A stretch of 64,000 nucleotides of DNA from Macrocystis pyrifera (taxonomy: Eukaryota; Sar; Phaeophyceae; Laminariales; Laminariaceae): positions 1,789,001-1,853,000 of the forward strand of contig JASSKH010000003.1 in NCBI GenBank assembly GCA_031763025.1. The letters are read 5' to 3'. Shown here in pieces: positions 45,706-57,863 of this stretch (position 1 is the first letter of the stretch; each line of letters starts with the position of its first letter). A model generated the notes under the pieces. It made no database searches and was not told the origin of the DNA. It worked only from the letters and a program-made list of their open reading frames with translations. The position numbers and the translations under genes are program-made.

Positions 45706-46220
45706 AAAAGTTCCCCCGGGGGGGCACTTTAGTTAACGACGCCCCAGCTCATGATCCCTCAAGGCATTGTATAGGGGCACATTTAGCTGAAAGTGCCTCC
45801 GAAAATAGAAAAGGTGAAGCACGCCACCACGGTGCTGGCTAGTATCCTACGGTCGTCTTCATCGCTCGTGGCGGGCTGATTCATGTTGTCTATTTCCGAA
45901 GGCACTTTTAGCTTAATGTGCCCCCGAACAAATGCCTGGGGAGATCACGAGTATTGAGAACACGAACGAACCCGTCTGTACATCAAGCGAGAAGCGACGG
46001 CCGGCGGATAACCGCTGCACACACCACGGCGGCAGCAGATGCCATAGACAACCCTCACGCAGGTCTGGTATCCTGCGGTCGCTGTAATCACAACTAAGCG
46101 GTATCAGGTCATATATCTCCGCGGGCAAGTCTAGTGTAGTTTACCCCCAATTACGGGGGCACAAGAGGCTAAAGTACCCCGGGGGGCGTCGTCACTAAAG
46201 TTCCCCGGGGGCACGATAAG
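45706..46220. repeat. Cluster of inverted repeats around GGGGCAC(A/T)TTTAG
   Basis: The inner pair is GGGGCACATTTAGCTGAAAG (from about 45774) against its inverted form CTTTTAGCTTAATGTGCCCC (ending about 45926), with about 80 bp between. The outer words are CCCGGGGGGGCACTTTAG near 45714 and GTCACTAAAGTTCCCCGGGG near 46190. In copy B the cluster occupies 56949-57180 and 58040-58115, separated by a later insertion. Confidence 0.6.
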
Positions 46221-47505
46221 TTGCACTCCCCGGGGCTTCCATCAGGGTGAAACAATAACGGGTACCCGGGTTTTGTGCACCGGGGTACACATCTACTATT
46301 AAAATTGAAAACCGCGTACCAGGTATCATATATATACCGGTATAGATAGGCACAACGAACTGTTAACGGGCGCACTGCTGTGCAATGCGTGCTGTGGTAT
46401 TAATAGTGTTGGATATCGTATACCGGTATATCATCAGAAGTTTCTACATGTCGAAATTTTCTCGATATACATATCGTATCGAACGCATTTCGCGCTCCAT
46501 CCCAGCACATACATCCCAGCACACATACATCCCAGCGAATCGCAATCGTGTCGATTTGAGTATTGGTTTATCGGTGCTGTGTCGGTGACGCATACTATTT
46601 CGCACTCGATTCTTGTTCCATATCCACATCTTTCACTTCGTCATTCCTATTACGTTTGATACCCATAGCCATGCATCTGATCCCACTCACTACAGCCCTC
46701 TGTGGTACAGCGCTGTAACGTATTACTTAGTATTACTGCTGTAGTATTTAGTCAATGTTCAGAAACACTCCATGCGTCGGACAGAGCATCTCCATCCCTA
46801 CAGATATGGACCTGAACACCTGCACCATTGTGGATAGATACCGGGTTCCTGGTGCATCACAAGAGCTAGCTGTGTGGTGGATAGATATGCAGGGAGGAGG
46901 AGCTGAAACATGCCCAGGCAGGAGCTACTATGCTGCTGTGTAGCAGCAGTTGTAACTACTACTGCTGTACAGACAGACAGATAATTTATTTTTGCCCGAT
47001 GTTTCCTCATTCAAGATGACGCGTCCGACCTGACTATCTGTCGTACCGGTACATCTACTGGCGGAGATGACGTGCATGATGACCTGTCTGCTGTACCCAT
47101 CGAACACGGTTCTCTTGTTTGAACTACAGCGGCATTTACAATCGCAGTCGGTTTTACCGTTCGTCTCCGAACAAGTAAACTGTACGAGGTAGTGAACACC
47201 ACACACATCGTGTAAAACCGACTGAATTCTGGCCAACATAATGGATGAGGTATAATATATGTGGCATACAGCAGTGTACAGTACTTGGTATTAATAGTAC
47301 ACACTCTACGTATTGATTGTAGTCTGTACAGCTGTTATTGTCTGTTTTGTACGTGCAGACCTAAACACCGTCCAAACGTCCAAACCTCCAGTGTGTACTG
47401 CTGCAATAAACTCCTGCACTGCTTTATTGCTGTACGAGGTTGGATGACGATGGGGAGAAAAAATAACACACGACGCAGAACGACGAGCACACACACCCTA
47501 TCGAT

Positions 47506-48282
47506 TCAGATTTTTCGGATGTACCAGGTACGATACAAAATCTCGCACACCCGCCCTGGGAGAAGACTTCGATCCATGAATAACAACCATGGTATTATGA
47601 TGATTATAACACAGACCAGACCACCGCCACACCTGTTCCCTTCGTGCACGAGTGCTGGTTCCATGCCGGTGCATACCCTTGTTCCACCAGCTGACACCCC
47701 ACCCAAGGCAGGGAAGAAGTGGCATGCCACGACACCCAGGACCACCCCTGCAAAAACCAGGGCCAGGATCAATCCCCAGAAGCAGCGGGACTCCAAGGGA
47801 TGGATGGGGGCGGCGGCGGCGCGGCCGTGCGTGCTGCTCATCGCTCCAGCAGGAACACGCCCTCCTTCCTCCCTCCCCACCTTCGCAGCAGGCTCTCCTC
47901 CGTCCACAGGGCCTGTGCCCGCTCCGAGTCGGTGCGGAGCCATCGCCAAGCCATCGCCCGCTGATGGTGCACCAACCACCAGCTCGATGGCATCACACGC
48001 GCTCCTTGGTTCTTCTCCTGATGAGGCTGACGATGATGAGACCGGTTCGACTTCCGCTTGCTGGGGCGGTGCCCCGTCCTCTCGCTGCCTGCTCCCGCCG
48101 TGCTCGACGGGCTCGCCGATCGTATCTGCTGCCCATCTCAGCACGTCTACTCCACTGCGGAGGACGTTGCCGGCCAAGCCGATGATGAACCCATTTCCTC
48201 CGCCGTGCTTGTTGTTGTTGTTGTTCTTGTTGTTGATTGTCTCTGCCCCTGCTGCAACTACTGCCGCTGCATCGTCCGCCAT
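47506..48282 (-). CDS. Hypothetical two-pass membrane protein, duplication copy A
   Basis: A single open frame of 258 residues begins with ATG (MADDAAAVVAAG). The N-terminus carries an Asn run and an amphipathic stretch (GNVLRSGVDVLRWAADTIGE). A disordered Ser/Ala/Gly region follows, then two strongly hydrophobic segments at about 167-190 (FWGLILALVFAGVVLGVVAC) and 219-236 (GLVCVIIIIIPWLLFM) that look like membrane helices. I do not recognise a family. The last few residues may instead be intron, because a possible donor follows the sequence encoding LLPGR. The copy at 62908-63687 differs mainly by one in-frame codon. An overlapping open frame on the plus strand is low-complexity and less protein-like. 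Confidence 0.45.
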   Translation of the reverse strand: MADDAAAVVAAGAETINNKNNNNNKHGGGNGFIIGLAGNVLRSGVDVLRWAADTIGEPVEHGGSRQREDGAPPQQAEVEPVSSSSASSGEEPRSACDAIELVVGAPSAGDGLAMAPHRLGAGTGPVDGGEPAAKVGREEGGRVPAGAMSSTHGRAAAAPIHPLESRCFWGLILALVFAGVVLGVVACHFFPALGGVSAGGTRVCTGMEPALVHEGNRCGGGLVCVIIIIIPWLLFMDRSLLPGRVCEILYRTWYIRKI

Positions 48283-48639
48283 ATTCTCCTTCCGCTACCG
48301 ACTGTTGATTGCTGGCACTGGTGTCTTATTGCCCTCGAAGCGGGTGGGTGCTGAGGGCAGGCGCGTCGGATGGAGGACTGGATATCCTCTGCTGTAAAGT
48401 AGCCAACGGGTGCAATCTTTTCATCTTCGTTAATGGTGGTGGGCTGCAGCTCTATTATTTTTATTAGTAGCAAGTAAACTAAAAAATCAACAACAAACGC
48501 TACCTCGATTTTTAGTTTTTAGATACGGCCACGGCTCCGCCCGTGGCGCTAGCCCTGCGTTGCCCCTATTAATAGTATTATTGCTGGTATGTATGGTAGT
48601 ACTCGTAGTGTGCTGCGATGTACCACTCTGAACGGACAT

Positions 48640-49860
48640 GTAAGAACCACTGTGCCGGGTAGCATCGACCCGGGGGATGCCCCTCTGTGCCGGTGTTGTC
48701 GGAGTTGTGCATGCATGTCTAAAATGTGGGGTTTATGATCCGGACATGGGGCCTCATCATCTCCGGGTGTGGCGGGACATCGACAATGAGCCCCAGCCAA
48801 ACCTGAAATCAGAAACCAGGATGTGTGTAGGGAAATGTAGACTAAAAATGTTACGTAACAAACGTTACATGAATTAAGGCTTATAAACTCGATTTCCACC
48901 ACATTCTCCGTCACTAAACCTGACTTATCTCTCCTTGCGAGTAAGTCAGGAACCCCGATGAGACTCTTAAGTATCCAAGTTTTACCTCCGACTTTTCGGT
49001 ACCGGAATCAGTATCCAATGATCGCATTGCTTTCATCGTTCCTTCCTAGGTGTTTTCTAAGTGAGTTTCACATATTCTTGAACATGAGATATTCTCTTTT
49101 TTTTCCTTTTTTTTTTTTTTTTTTTTCGGGGACGAAGGCGAGAATCGAACTACGGACCTCGCTCTTCAAAATCTCACGCCCTGCCTGCGACGCCATTGTA
49201 GGGAAATGTGGACTAAAAATGTTACGTAACAAATGCTACATGAATTTAAGGCTTATAAACTCGATTTCCACCACATGTGGGGTTGGGGTTTCCACACCTT
49301 GCGGGGTGGTATCGACTCGGGGGCCGGTGTCCTTTTTGGTCCCGGGATTGTTGGAGTTGTATTATAATATCAATAGTTGCATGGAAGGGGTGGGACCTTA
49401 TTGTCCCCGGGTGCGGCGGGACCTCGACGTTGTACCGTGGGGCAGCTCTCGCCGCGCGCTGACTACATGAAACCCAGGCACACGTCCAGAAATCAGCCAG
49501 TGGGGTTGTGGGGCTTCCACATCTTGCGCAGCTGTATCGCCCAGGGGGGTGTCCGTTTTCGTCCCCGTTTTTTATTAGTTGTTTGTACATGTATGGAAGG
49601 GTTTCTGACCCGGGAGTGGGACCTTATCGTCCTCGCGTGCCGCTGGCCCCTTGAGCATCATCAGCCAATCAGTGATAAGCCGATGGGGGTGGGGTTGTTC
49701 CACACCGTGCGGGGCGGTGTCGACCTGAGGAATCGCTGTTTTTGTCCCCGGTTGGTCGGAGTTGTAGATTTATTTATGCATGGATATATGACCCGGGGAT
49801 GGTACCCTCTCCTCCCCGGGTGTAGCGGAACCTCGATGGCTCTATTCAATCTTCTTCTAG
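48640..49860 (+). repeat. Tandem ~200-bp repeat, about four units
   Basis: Units share TCCACACCTTGCGGGG, GTATCGACTCGGGGG, TTGTTGGAGTTGTA and CCGGGTGCGGCGGGACCTCG. They begin near 48650, 49275, 49500 and 49685. A SINE-C interrupts the array after the first unit. Confidence 0.65.
48826..49273 (-). repeat. tRNA-derived SINE-C in the tandem array, copy 1
   Basis: On the minus strand a tRNA-like region with CGTAGTTCGATTCTCGCC precedes a body with GGTACCG and GTTCCTGACTTAC-type sequence. A 79-bp segment (TAGGGAAATGTAGACTAAAA onward) occurs directly repeated at both ends, 370 bp apart. Confidence 0.55.
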
Positions 49861-50261
49861 AAAAAGAGCGAGAGGCAAGAGTCCTCCGGCATGGATTTGG
49901 TCAACCAATCAGCTACCAGAATTAATTGTATTATTTTATTAATATGCTTGCCATCCGACAATGTGTATTAATAGTGTTGTTCTAAAAATTACGAATTAAT
50001 TGTATAATTCAAAATTGTAAGTCAGCAGCTACGAAGGCTGGCTAGATGGCTGTCAGAACTGGCTCGGGATTGTATCACGCGGCCACGGCTTGGCGCGGCA
50101 TGGGGCCCTGTGTTCTGCTGGTTGTGGCACCCAGCCTCTCGTCTACCCATGCGGGGCAAGGCGGAGTTGAAGCTGTCTCGGAATCGCGCTACAAGTACGA
50201 GTATTTATTACGCAATTACAGACGACAGACACATAAGAATGACGGCATGTAATATTAGTAT

Positions 50262-50695
50262 TAAAAGGATATAAATTAAAATATTTCCACCACACTCTCC
50301 ACCACTAATTAACCTGACGTACATCTCTTGATTATGTCAGGAACTCCGATAAGACTCTGAGTATCCGATTTTTACTCCGATCCGGCGTTCTCGGTACCGC
50401 ACTCAGTAGTATGCAATGATCGCATTGCTCTCATAATTCTTCCCACCCTGGGTGTTTTCTAAGTGAGTGAGTGAGTGAGTGAGAGTTTTACAGGTACTTG
50501 AACATGAGATATTCCCTTAATTACTATTACGGGAATGAAGGTGAGATTCGAGTCACGCACCTCACTCCTCACAATCTCACGGCCTACCGTCGACGTCCTC
50601 GTAGGGAAAGTAGACTTGAAAGGTTGAACAACAAGCGCTACTGCCACGATGTTTTAGACATTTGAAGTCGATTTCAACCACCCCACGGGTACACT
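50262..50695 (-). repeat. tRNA-derived SINE-C, copy 2
   Basis: Collinear with 48826-49273: ACTTGAACATGAGATATTC, GAGATTCGAGTCACGCACCTC and GTAGGGAAAGTAGACTTGAA. A short GTGA repeat lies at 50462-50485. The stretch 49870-50260 shows nothing recognisable. Confidence 0.55.
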
Positions 50696-50939
50696 GGAGT
50701 TAATAACTTGGCGGATTCGGTTGTCTAACGGTGGAGAATCCAAAATCCAGGATCCCGAACAGGCACGACGAGTAGACCGCGAGTAGAAGACCGCGATTTG
50801 ACCCTTGATTGACCGCTTCCTATACTAAAAAACTAGCATACTAAGGTACAAAGAGGCCTTGATGCGCCCGACAAGATTTTAGACCGGTCTCCTATTAATA
50901 TATTCATCGTACAGTATTTGTATCCAGAAAACACGCAAA

Positions 50940-53700
50940 AGCATTCGGTTCCGCGGTGGTAGGTTTTCATTGCGATGGTGAGAGTACGTATTACACCACG
51001 TAGCGATGAGGGCAAAAAGTGCGTCACATCACACGTACGTAGCAGGTTCGCGTCAATGTGTAAAAATAATGTACGTGCGTGTTAGCAGAGTTATGTGCGG
51101 ATTACACACTCACATGATGCAATATGATGTAGACTACTGCAACACACACAGTAAATCGCACACATATGTGTATCGTGTATGTGTGCTCAAGGCGTCTTGT
51201 ATAGAACTTTGATACGTGTACTTTTTCCCTCCTCAACGTTACCACCGACTTTCCACCTTTTCTCAGGACTGGACCCCGCGTTTTGCATCTCAAACAAAGG
51301 GGGCGGCGCGGGATACTAGGCATCCCCGTTCCACATCTACACTTGGCACACACACCTCTGGCATCTGTGAGGTGACAGCGATGGGGGCACAGAGTATATA
51401 TACCCTGCCAGGTTAGCCTACTGGGCAGGCCCTCGTTGTCATTCACTCACTTTGGCGCAGGTGACCCAAAACTGGATGAGCAGCTTCATGATTCAATTTC
51501 AGTTCACTCGATTCAACTATGACCAAAGGGCTCGGGCAGTCTCGTCTTGGACCCCTGTTTTCGAATAGTAAATAAAAGACCACCCTTGCAATATGTGAAC
51601 CGTTTCCGCTTACTATTCCTAGGGGGTTGTTCGGCCTCCCAGGGCAATACCATGACGACGACACTACCCCACTCCACCTGATATGCTCAGAAAGTTTTGG
51701 AGATTCGAGTAAATAAAGGTTCCATGAAACGCAGTTGATCATGAACCGAAGCTGCGACTCCTCAAAACCCACTCTAACACCTCTAAACCGCGAGGCTACG
51801 AAGCCGCGAAGGAACGCCAAGAAACGAGCGGAAAATCAAGCGAGTCTAGCCGTAAGGGAGGGCCAGACAAACGCCAATCGCCTCAAACCACCGCCACATC
51901 ACCAGCAAGGGGGGCGATAATGTGTCGACGAAGAAAGCAAAACCGATGCTTCCGCCACATCTCCAGCAGGGGGGGGGGGGGGGGGGGCGAAAACGTATCG
52001 CTGAAACGGTAGAACACATTTTTTTTCTTGAGTCCTATGGCAAAGCATCACTAGCCAGATTGCCCTCACCGCCTCTGGTTTTGAGCAGGGGGGGGCGGGC
52101 GACGAGACGATAAGATAATATTACACGACAACATGGTCCCGTCCCGCCGCAATACGCTATTCCCCGCCGACCATGGGCGGATGATCATCGGCAGGGAAAC
52201 TGAACGTCAAGAAACAAACAAACCCGAACCCAACCCGAGAAGCACAGAAAACGTCTTTAAGCAACCATAACCCGTCGTCGGGCTTGTACCAAACGTGAGA
52301 ACCGTTGGGAAGCAGCATGGTGCATTTGCGGAGGAGCCAACCCGCGCGCGCGACGCAGCCGTAGCCGTAGCCGAGGGCCAGCAAACCTTCGACGTTATAG
52401 TATGCCGAATAAATCCCTTTTTTGCAGCGCCAACTCGCCTTCGGCGGTACAAACAGTTGGCTTTGGCTGTACTGGTTCGGAGTGCCGCCCCTCCGAACCA
52501 GTGAAGAAGAGAGAAATAATTGGCGGCGCGGGAGAGAGCTGGAGGTCCATTCCCCTTTCCCATAGATAGACGAGAGAGTCCAGCCCAACGCGTCTCGTGC
52601 ATCACCGCGATGACTACGCTTCGACAGCGAACCGATCGATGGTCTGTGATATAATCTCCACTTCGAGCCGTTCAAGTGGAATCGAAACGCCGTCCTGATT
52701 GACGCGTTCCGGGGTGTCCTTCTGATAAACGTATGACGAGGCTGTCCGCCCAAAGGTCAAAAACGGCATCATTACTAGAAGAGGGGTCACAAGGCAAGGC
52801 CGTATCGTATTTGCAGTGGGTCATGCGCGGTCCAAGTCACAGAGAAGAAATAGGAAGAAACAAAAACAGCTTCTGTGCACAACTTGTTTTCCGCAAGACA
52901 AAGAACACTTGAACCACACGAAGCACAAGAGCTCGAAATACTCACTGTGAGGGTGGCGACCACGGCCAACTCAAGGCGGCTTGCTTGCAACGAAACTAAT
53001 CCCACGATTTAGAGTAAGCTCGCTCGCCCGATTTTGTATATGCCAGGTTTGTGGAAATTGGTGATGTGAAGGCCTCGCAGACAATAAGGCTAGCGATGGC
53101 AGACAGCAGACATCAGTAGGCAGACTAAGCTAAGTGCAGCAGTGGGAGCCTGTACACACCCCCGCCACTAAAAACTTCTATTGCACAAGAAATAAACGGT
53201 TTTGTGCTTCGCATTCGGGCTCGCCTCAGTATTGTGCATAGTACGTGGGAAACTGCTGGTGTTGCAAAGACAAGCCTGGGGCACACACACGTATCCCCTT
53301 CCAGCTCTGTCAATTAAGCTGGTCCCGCGATACCACCCACTCGTGTTTCATTCAGAAGAGCTCTGTTGTTGTAGTGTCATCATTCAGCTGATGAAAGCTC
53401 CGAACAGAAGGGGGGCTCATCTCTTGACTCATCTCCCGTTTTTTTATATATATAGGCAAACAAACGCCAGCTAAAAATATTACGTCATCCCTCTCCTGCA
53501 TTTTGAAACTCTGGAACCTGGACCTATGTAGGCTTTCCAGGGCAACACCACGACGCTAACCTACCGTGATGAGCCGTAGGCGCAGAAGCATGGAAGATTC
53601 GGAGAAACATCCGTTTCCACGAACTAGAACATGAACCAAAGATGCGCCTCCTCAAAACCCACTCCCACACCTCTACCACCTTGCTATAGGCTACGAATCC
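50940..53700. repeat. Long repeat R3, copy B
   Basis: Homologue of 38690-42430, shorter and more diverged at its left end. No recognisable host gene. A G run lies at about 51969-51986. Confidence 0.55.
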
Positions 53701-55887
53701 TCAGGAAGGAACGCTAAGAAGGAGAAAACATTAAACCCAGCCGTAAGGGCGGGCTCGTCAGGCGCAAAAGCTACTGCCTAAGTCCCAGTGACGGGGGTGG
53801 GGAGGGCGGTGAATATGCGCCCCTCAAAACAGAAACTGAGTTACCGCGTCACGCCCAACGCGGGGGGAGGGGGGTGGAGGCGGACATGCAGCGTTGAAAG
53901 CGGCAGAAACACATCATGAAGGCCTGTGCTGTGCCGCCGCGGGATGGGCAGCGACAATACCCAGACCATCGCCGGCTCTGAGCGGAGGGAGTGGTCAGCC
54001 GAACGAAGAAGGAAAGAACACCAAAATCCCACAGTCCTATGCCACAATATGAATAGCCAGATTACCCAGACCCCAGACCCGCCCCGGCTCTGAGCGGGCG
54101 GGAGGGCGCCAGGATGACAAAAAAACGAACGATCGCGTGTGACTACATAGCGGTAACGGGCGAAAACGCGTCGTAGGTTGAACACGAGGTATCACAGTCG
54201 AAAACCTGGTCACTAAACCCGGAGCGATCGCAAGAGTTATTCGCACGCTGCAAGAACGGTATGTGTAGAGGTATGCGCGCGCGCCGGGTAGGCATCGTTC
54301 GCACCCCTGCGGTAACGTGTTTCCAAATCCTGGAACCTGGGCCTTTGCAGGCTTAGGCTTCCCAGGGCGACACCATAACACCGCCATCCCGAAACGCTTG
54401 GAAACCAAGAAATATACAAATGAATACGTACCCATCATACATAAATTTTCAACCCGGAAAAAATGGAAGTTCGCAGTAGCAGGAAGTCAACAAACGAAAG
54501 AAATGGTTGGGGTGCACATCTAAAACGTCGGGGTTCCTGGTATTCCCAGGGTTAGCTACAGAGGGCTAGGGGGCCGACAACATCGAACAAATATAGCCAA
54601 AACATGAAGAAAAAGAAAGCAAGAAAGCCAAGAAACGAAAAAACCAACAAAAAGACGAAAATCAAACAGCCAATATTGCCACGAGGAAAAAAAGACACGA
54701 CGTGAATCCAAGGGAAAGAAAGCCAAGCAGGCCAAAACAAAAAAAAAAAAATGCAGGAAGAAAAAGTAGGAATGCAAGAAAAACAAGAAAAACAGGATAA
54801 ACAACAACCATAAACAACAAAGATAAAAAGGAAAGGAGAACTAAAAAACGAGACTAACAAAAAAAACAAGAAACAAGAAGAACTACACGAAAAAAAAAAA
54901 TGGAAACAAAGAAACATAAAATACAGAAAGAAAACATGACAAAAAAAAAAAAAAAAAAAACTCAAAAAGCGAAAAACAAGCGATGCGCGACACAGCGTAC
55001 AGGATACTGAGACTACCGTAACTTGCTTAGGATTTGCACAACAGCAGCGTTGCGATCGTTTTTCAGCGCTCCATTTTCCCGAACGAGGAGGTTGCCAATA
55101 CCGAACAGGGTGATTTCGGAAAGATCTGGTCGAGAGCCTTACGAACATACTGCTGTACCTACTAATATTATTATTAATGTGTACTGCAACTCTTCAGCGT
55201 TGGCACCCCCCCGTTGTAGAGAAAACGAACGCCGAGAAACGAGCGCACTTACCGTACCTCTGTGCGACACCACTAACGCGCTCTACGGCAACCCCTCTCC
55301 CCCACCTACAGAGAGGCTCTACCACAGCGTGCAAGGTTTTTGACGTCTGCCGCCGGTCCATGCCGAGACCATCAGCCGACATCGCCCTTCCTCGCCAGCA
55401 TGGGGGATATGACTCCAAGGCCATGTAAAACAATCTGGTCAACATCGAGGTACGCATGCTTCCTCAGGATATGCGTATCTATTTCCTCTCGTGTGACGAC
55501 GAAAGAAACTCGTCGCGCTCTTCTTGGCCATTTACCTGCACACACACATATATTTATATATATATTCCTAAGAAACGCTCGAAGCTCGTGTACATCCATA
55601 ATAGATATTAGGTGCTTCTTCTTTGACGAAGCCCTATTATCACAGTATACAATAAAATGCGTGTATATACTGGTACACTTCTGATATACAGTGTACTGGT
55701 ACAGCGCAATACTGATAAAAAAGTCTCACCCCACCACCCAAAAAGTAGCATCCCACCCCACCGCACCACATTATCCCACCCACGTCACTTCACCCAGACT
55801 ACAATGCGAACTCATTATTTCACTCCCCGTGGACGATGACCGCCGAAAACATCAAAGATGGGGGGAAAAAAAGTGAAATGTACCACT

Positions 55888-56421
55888 CTAAACCCAGGGG
55901 CCGTCGAGCAGCTCCTGGGCTGCGGCACGGTGGTTTTCCCTCCAAGCGGAGAAAGCCCGGAAGGCCTTGCCCCATGTCCCGATCCCGTCATGCCCGGCCT
56001 CTGACCCAGAACCCGAACCGGAAGCGGGGTCTGTCTTGCTGCTGCCGTTGCCGCCGCCGCTGCCCCTGCTGCTGCTGCTGCTGCTGCTGCTGCGGTCGCT
56101 GCCACCGCCGCCCTCGCTGCCGGTGTTGCCCTTCCAGAAGCGGAAACCACGGCGCTTGCTCTTGGCACGCGCAGCGTAGTTGTCGCGGGCCACGCGCCTG
56201 CGCTCGGCATGCGCAGCTTGGTTTTCTCGGGCAAGACGGTTGCGTTCGGCACGCCGGGCGGCCTTGACCACATCCGCTGGGAGGTGTACGTCAAACTCTA
56301 ACCCCGCCAAGCCGCACTCCTCGGTGCTGATCGTCAGGCGGCAACTCCCTCTACGGCAGAAGTTCCTGCGCGGCGGTACAGCGGGGAAGAGATGAAGGCG
56401 TTTTAGTTTGAGAAGCACCAA
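55888..56421 (-). CDS. Hypothetical basic/serine-rich protein, duplication copy B
   Basis: This is the second copy of the frame at 44628-45155, with 177 codons and the same lack of an initiating ATG. The two proteins are identical apart from two extra serines in the serine run. The flanking DNA is collinear with copy A at an offset of 11266 bases. Function is unknown. Confidence 0.4.
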   Translation of the reverse strand: MVLLKLKRLHLFPAVPPRRNFCRRGSCRLTISTEECGLAGLEFDVHLPADVVKAARRAERNRLARENQAAHAERRRVARDNYAARAKSKRRGFRFWKGNTGSEGGGGSDRSSSSSSSSRGSGGGNGSSKTDPASGSGSGSEAGHDGIGTWGKAFRAFSAWRENHRAAAQELLDGPWV

Positions 56422-57217
56422 GCGACTGCTTAGTTGTACAATACGTGCAGCTTTCGCGAGTACTGCTGTTCTTATTGTGCTGCATGTAGCGGGTGCGGAC
56501 CGTGAAGACAGTTGACCTTACATGCAGCACAGCAGTACAGTACAGTAATAATAATAGTGTTCTGTGAAGGGGTGAAGGAACACCACACTATTGGGCTATT
56601 GGACCGTGTTTTGTGAAGGCACAGAACACTGCGTGGGCTGCTGGCTATTGGCCAAAGTGCAAGCGACCACTCAACTCAGGGTGAAACTCTTAAGGCCGAC
56701 CCCTTTCTTATCTCATCCCCTCTTATTTTGTAATATTACTGCTGTATAGACTTTAGAGTAGGCTTACCCCCCCCCCCCCCCCCCCGATCCCCTATACTAT
56801 TTGTATAGGCTTGTTTTAGTGTAAGCTCCTGGTTGATGTTCGGTGCGGCTCGTCGCTGCTTGCACAAAAGCGAACAGCACCGAACCGCGCAGCAAGACTC
56901 TGTTGGCACACCATAAAACGACGCTGATCGTATATGCATCACAGAAGTCCTAAAAGTTCCCCCGGGGGGGCACTTTAGTTAACGACGCCCCAGCTCATGA
57001 TCCCTCAAGGCATTGTATAGGGGCACATTTAGCTGAAAGTGCCTCCGAAAATAGAAAAGGTGAAGCACGCCACCACGGTGCTGGCTAGTATCCTACGGTC
57101 GTCTTCATCGCTCGTGGCGGGCTGGTTCATGTCGTCTATTTCCGAAGGCACTTTTAGCTTAATGTGCCCCCCAACAAATGCCTGGGGAGATCACGAGTAT
57201 TGAGAACACGAACGAAC

Positions 57218-57863
57218 CCGTGTGATATGAGTAGTTTTTGGGTTTATTACGAGGTGTGGGGGGATCTATAGCCTCATTTCTTTTGTTTCGAATAGCCGCA
57301 TCTTCGACCACCTTTTTCTGGCCGTTCGGGATGAACTTTGTCATCACCCTCCGACCATCTTGTGGTCTGCATATACGACTATTCAGGGTGGGCTAATGTG
57401 ATATGAGTAGAGCACTCATGGGCTATAGATATAGATAATACGTTGCAGTCTTGTAGTTCCACGAATACGAGAATAATCCAAAGAATGGATTAACCCGGCG
57501 GATATTCCGTTAGTCGAGAGTATCGTTATTTTAGGAATGTTCCTTGATGCAGATAGGACTACGAAGTGAGAAGTTCTTATATTAGCAGAAGAACGATCGG
57601 TAGCTATAGGAAAGTTCTGTTGGAGTACATCAGATAAGAGGAATTTAGGAGAGTTTGCGGCGTGGGGTGGGACGAGTATATCTGGGCGTCGAGTCCCGCC
57701 CCCCTACCTCTCACTTCTCTACCAGAGCACCTCCTCAGCTCTCGCCATCAATAAGAAGATCTAAATCAGAAGAAGCGAAGCACTGCTTTCAAGCTGCCAG
57801 AACCACCTGCGTCCCTTACCACTACCCTTACCACTACCCTAGAGCGGTCTCCGCATCACACCC
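57218..57863 (-). mobile_element. LTR-retrotransposon remnant, present only in copy B
   Basis: Inserted where copy A reads straight through, with a short CCCG repeat on both sides. The ends TGTGAT and ATCACA are inverted and of the TG...CA type. On the minus strand it comprises an LTR of about 466 bp (57863-57397), a short internal remnant and a stub of the second LTR. It is a broken fossil, younger than the duplication. Confidence 0.55.

Larger units (their letters stand above)
42430..48600. repeat. Segmental duplication, copy A
   Basis: It is collinear with 53700-64000 (offset 11266 at the first reading-frame pair). From about 44.4 kb onward the two copies are nearly identical apart from small indels. 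It contains an A-rich block (43320-43735), the two hypothetical frames, a hairpin, a C run and an inverted-repeat cluster. Confidence 0.85.

Noticed and set aside
47261-48397. Long plus-strand open frame (378 codons), repeated at 62711-63742
   Set aside because: It overlaps the minus-strand membrane-protein frame. Its protein is Ser/Pro/Arg low-complexity without domains, so the minus-strand frame is preferred.
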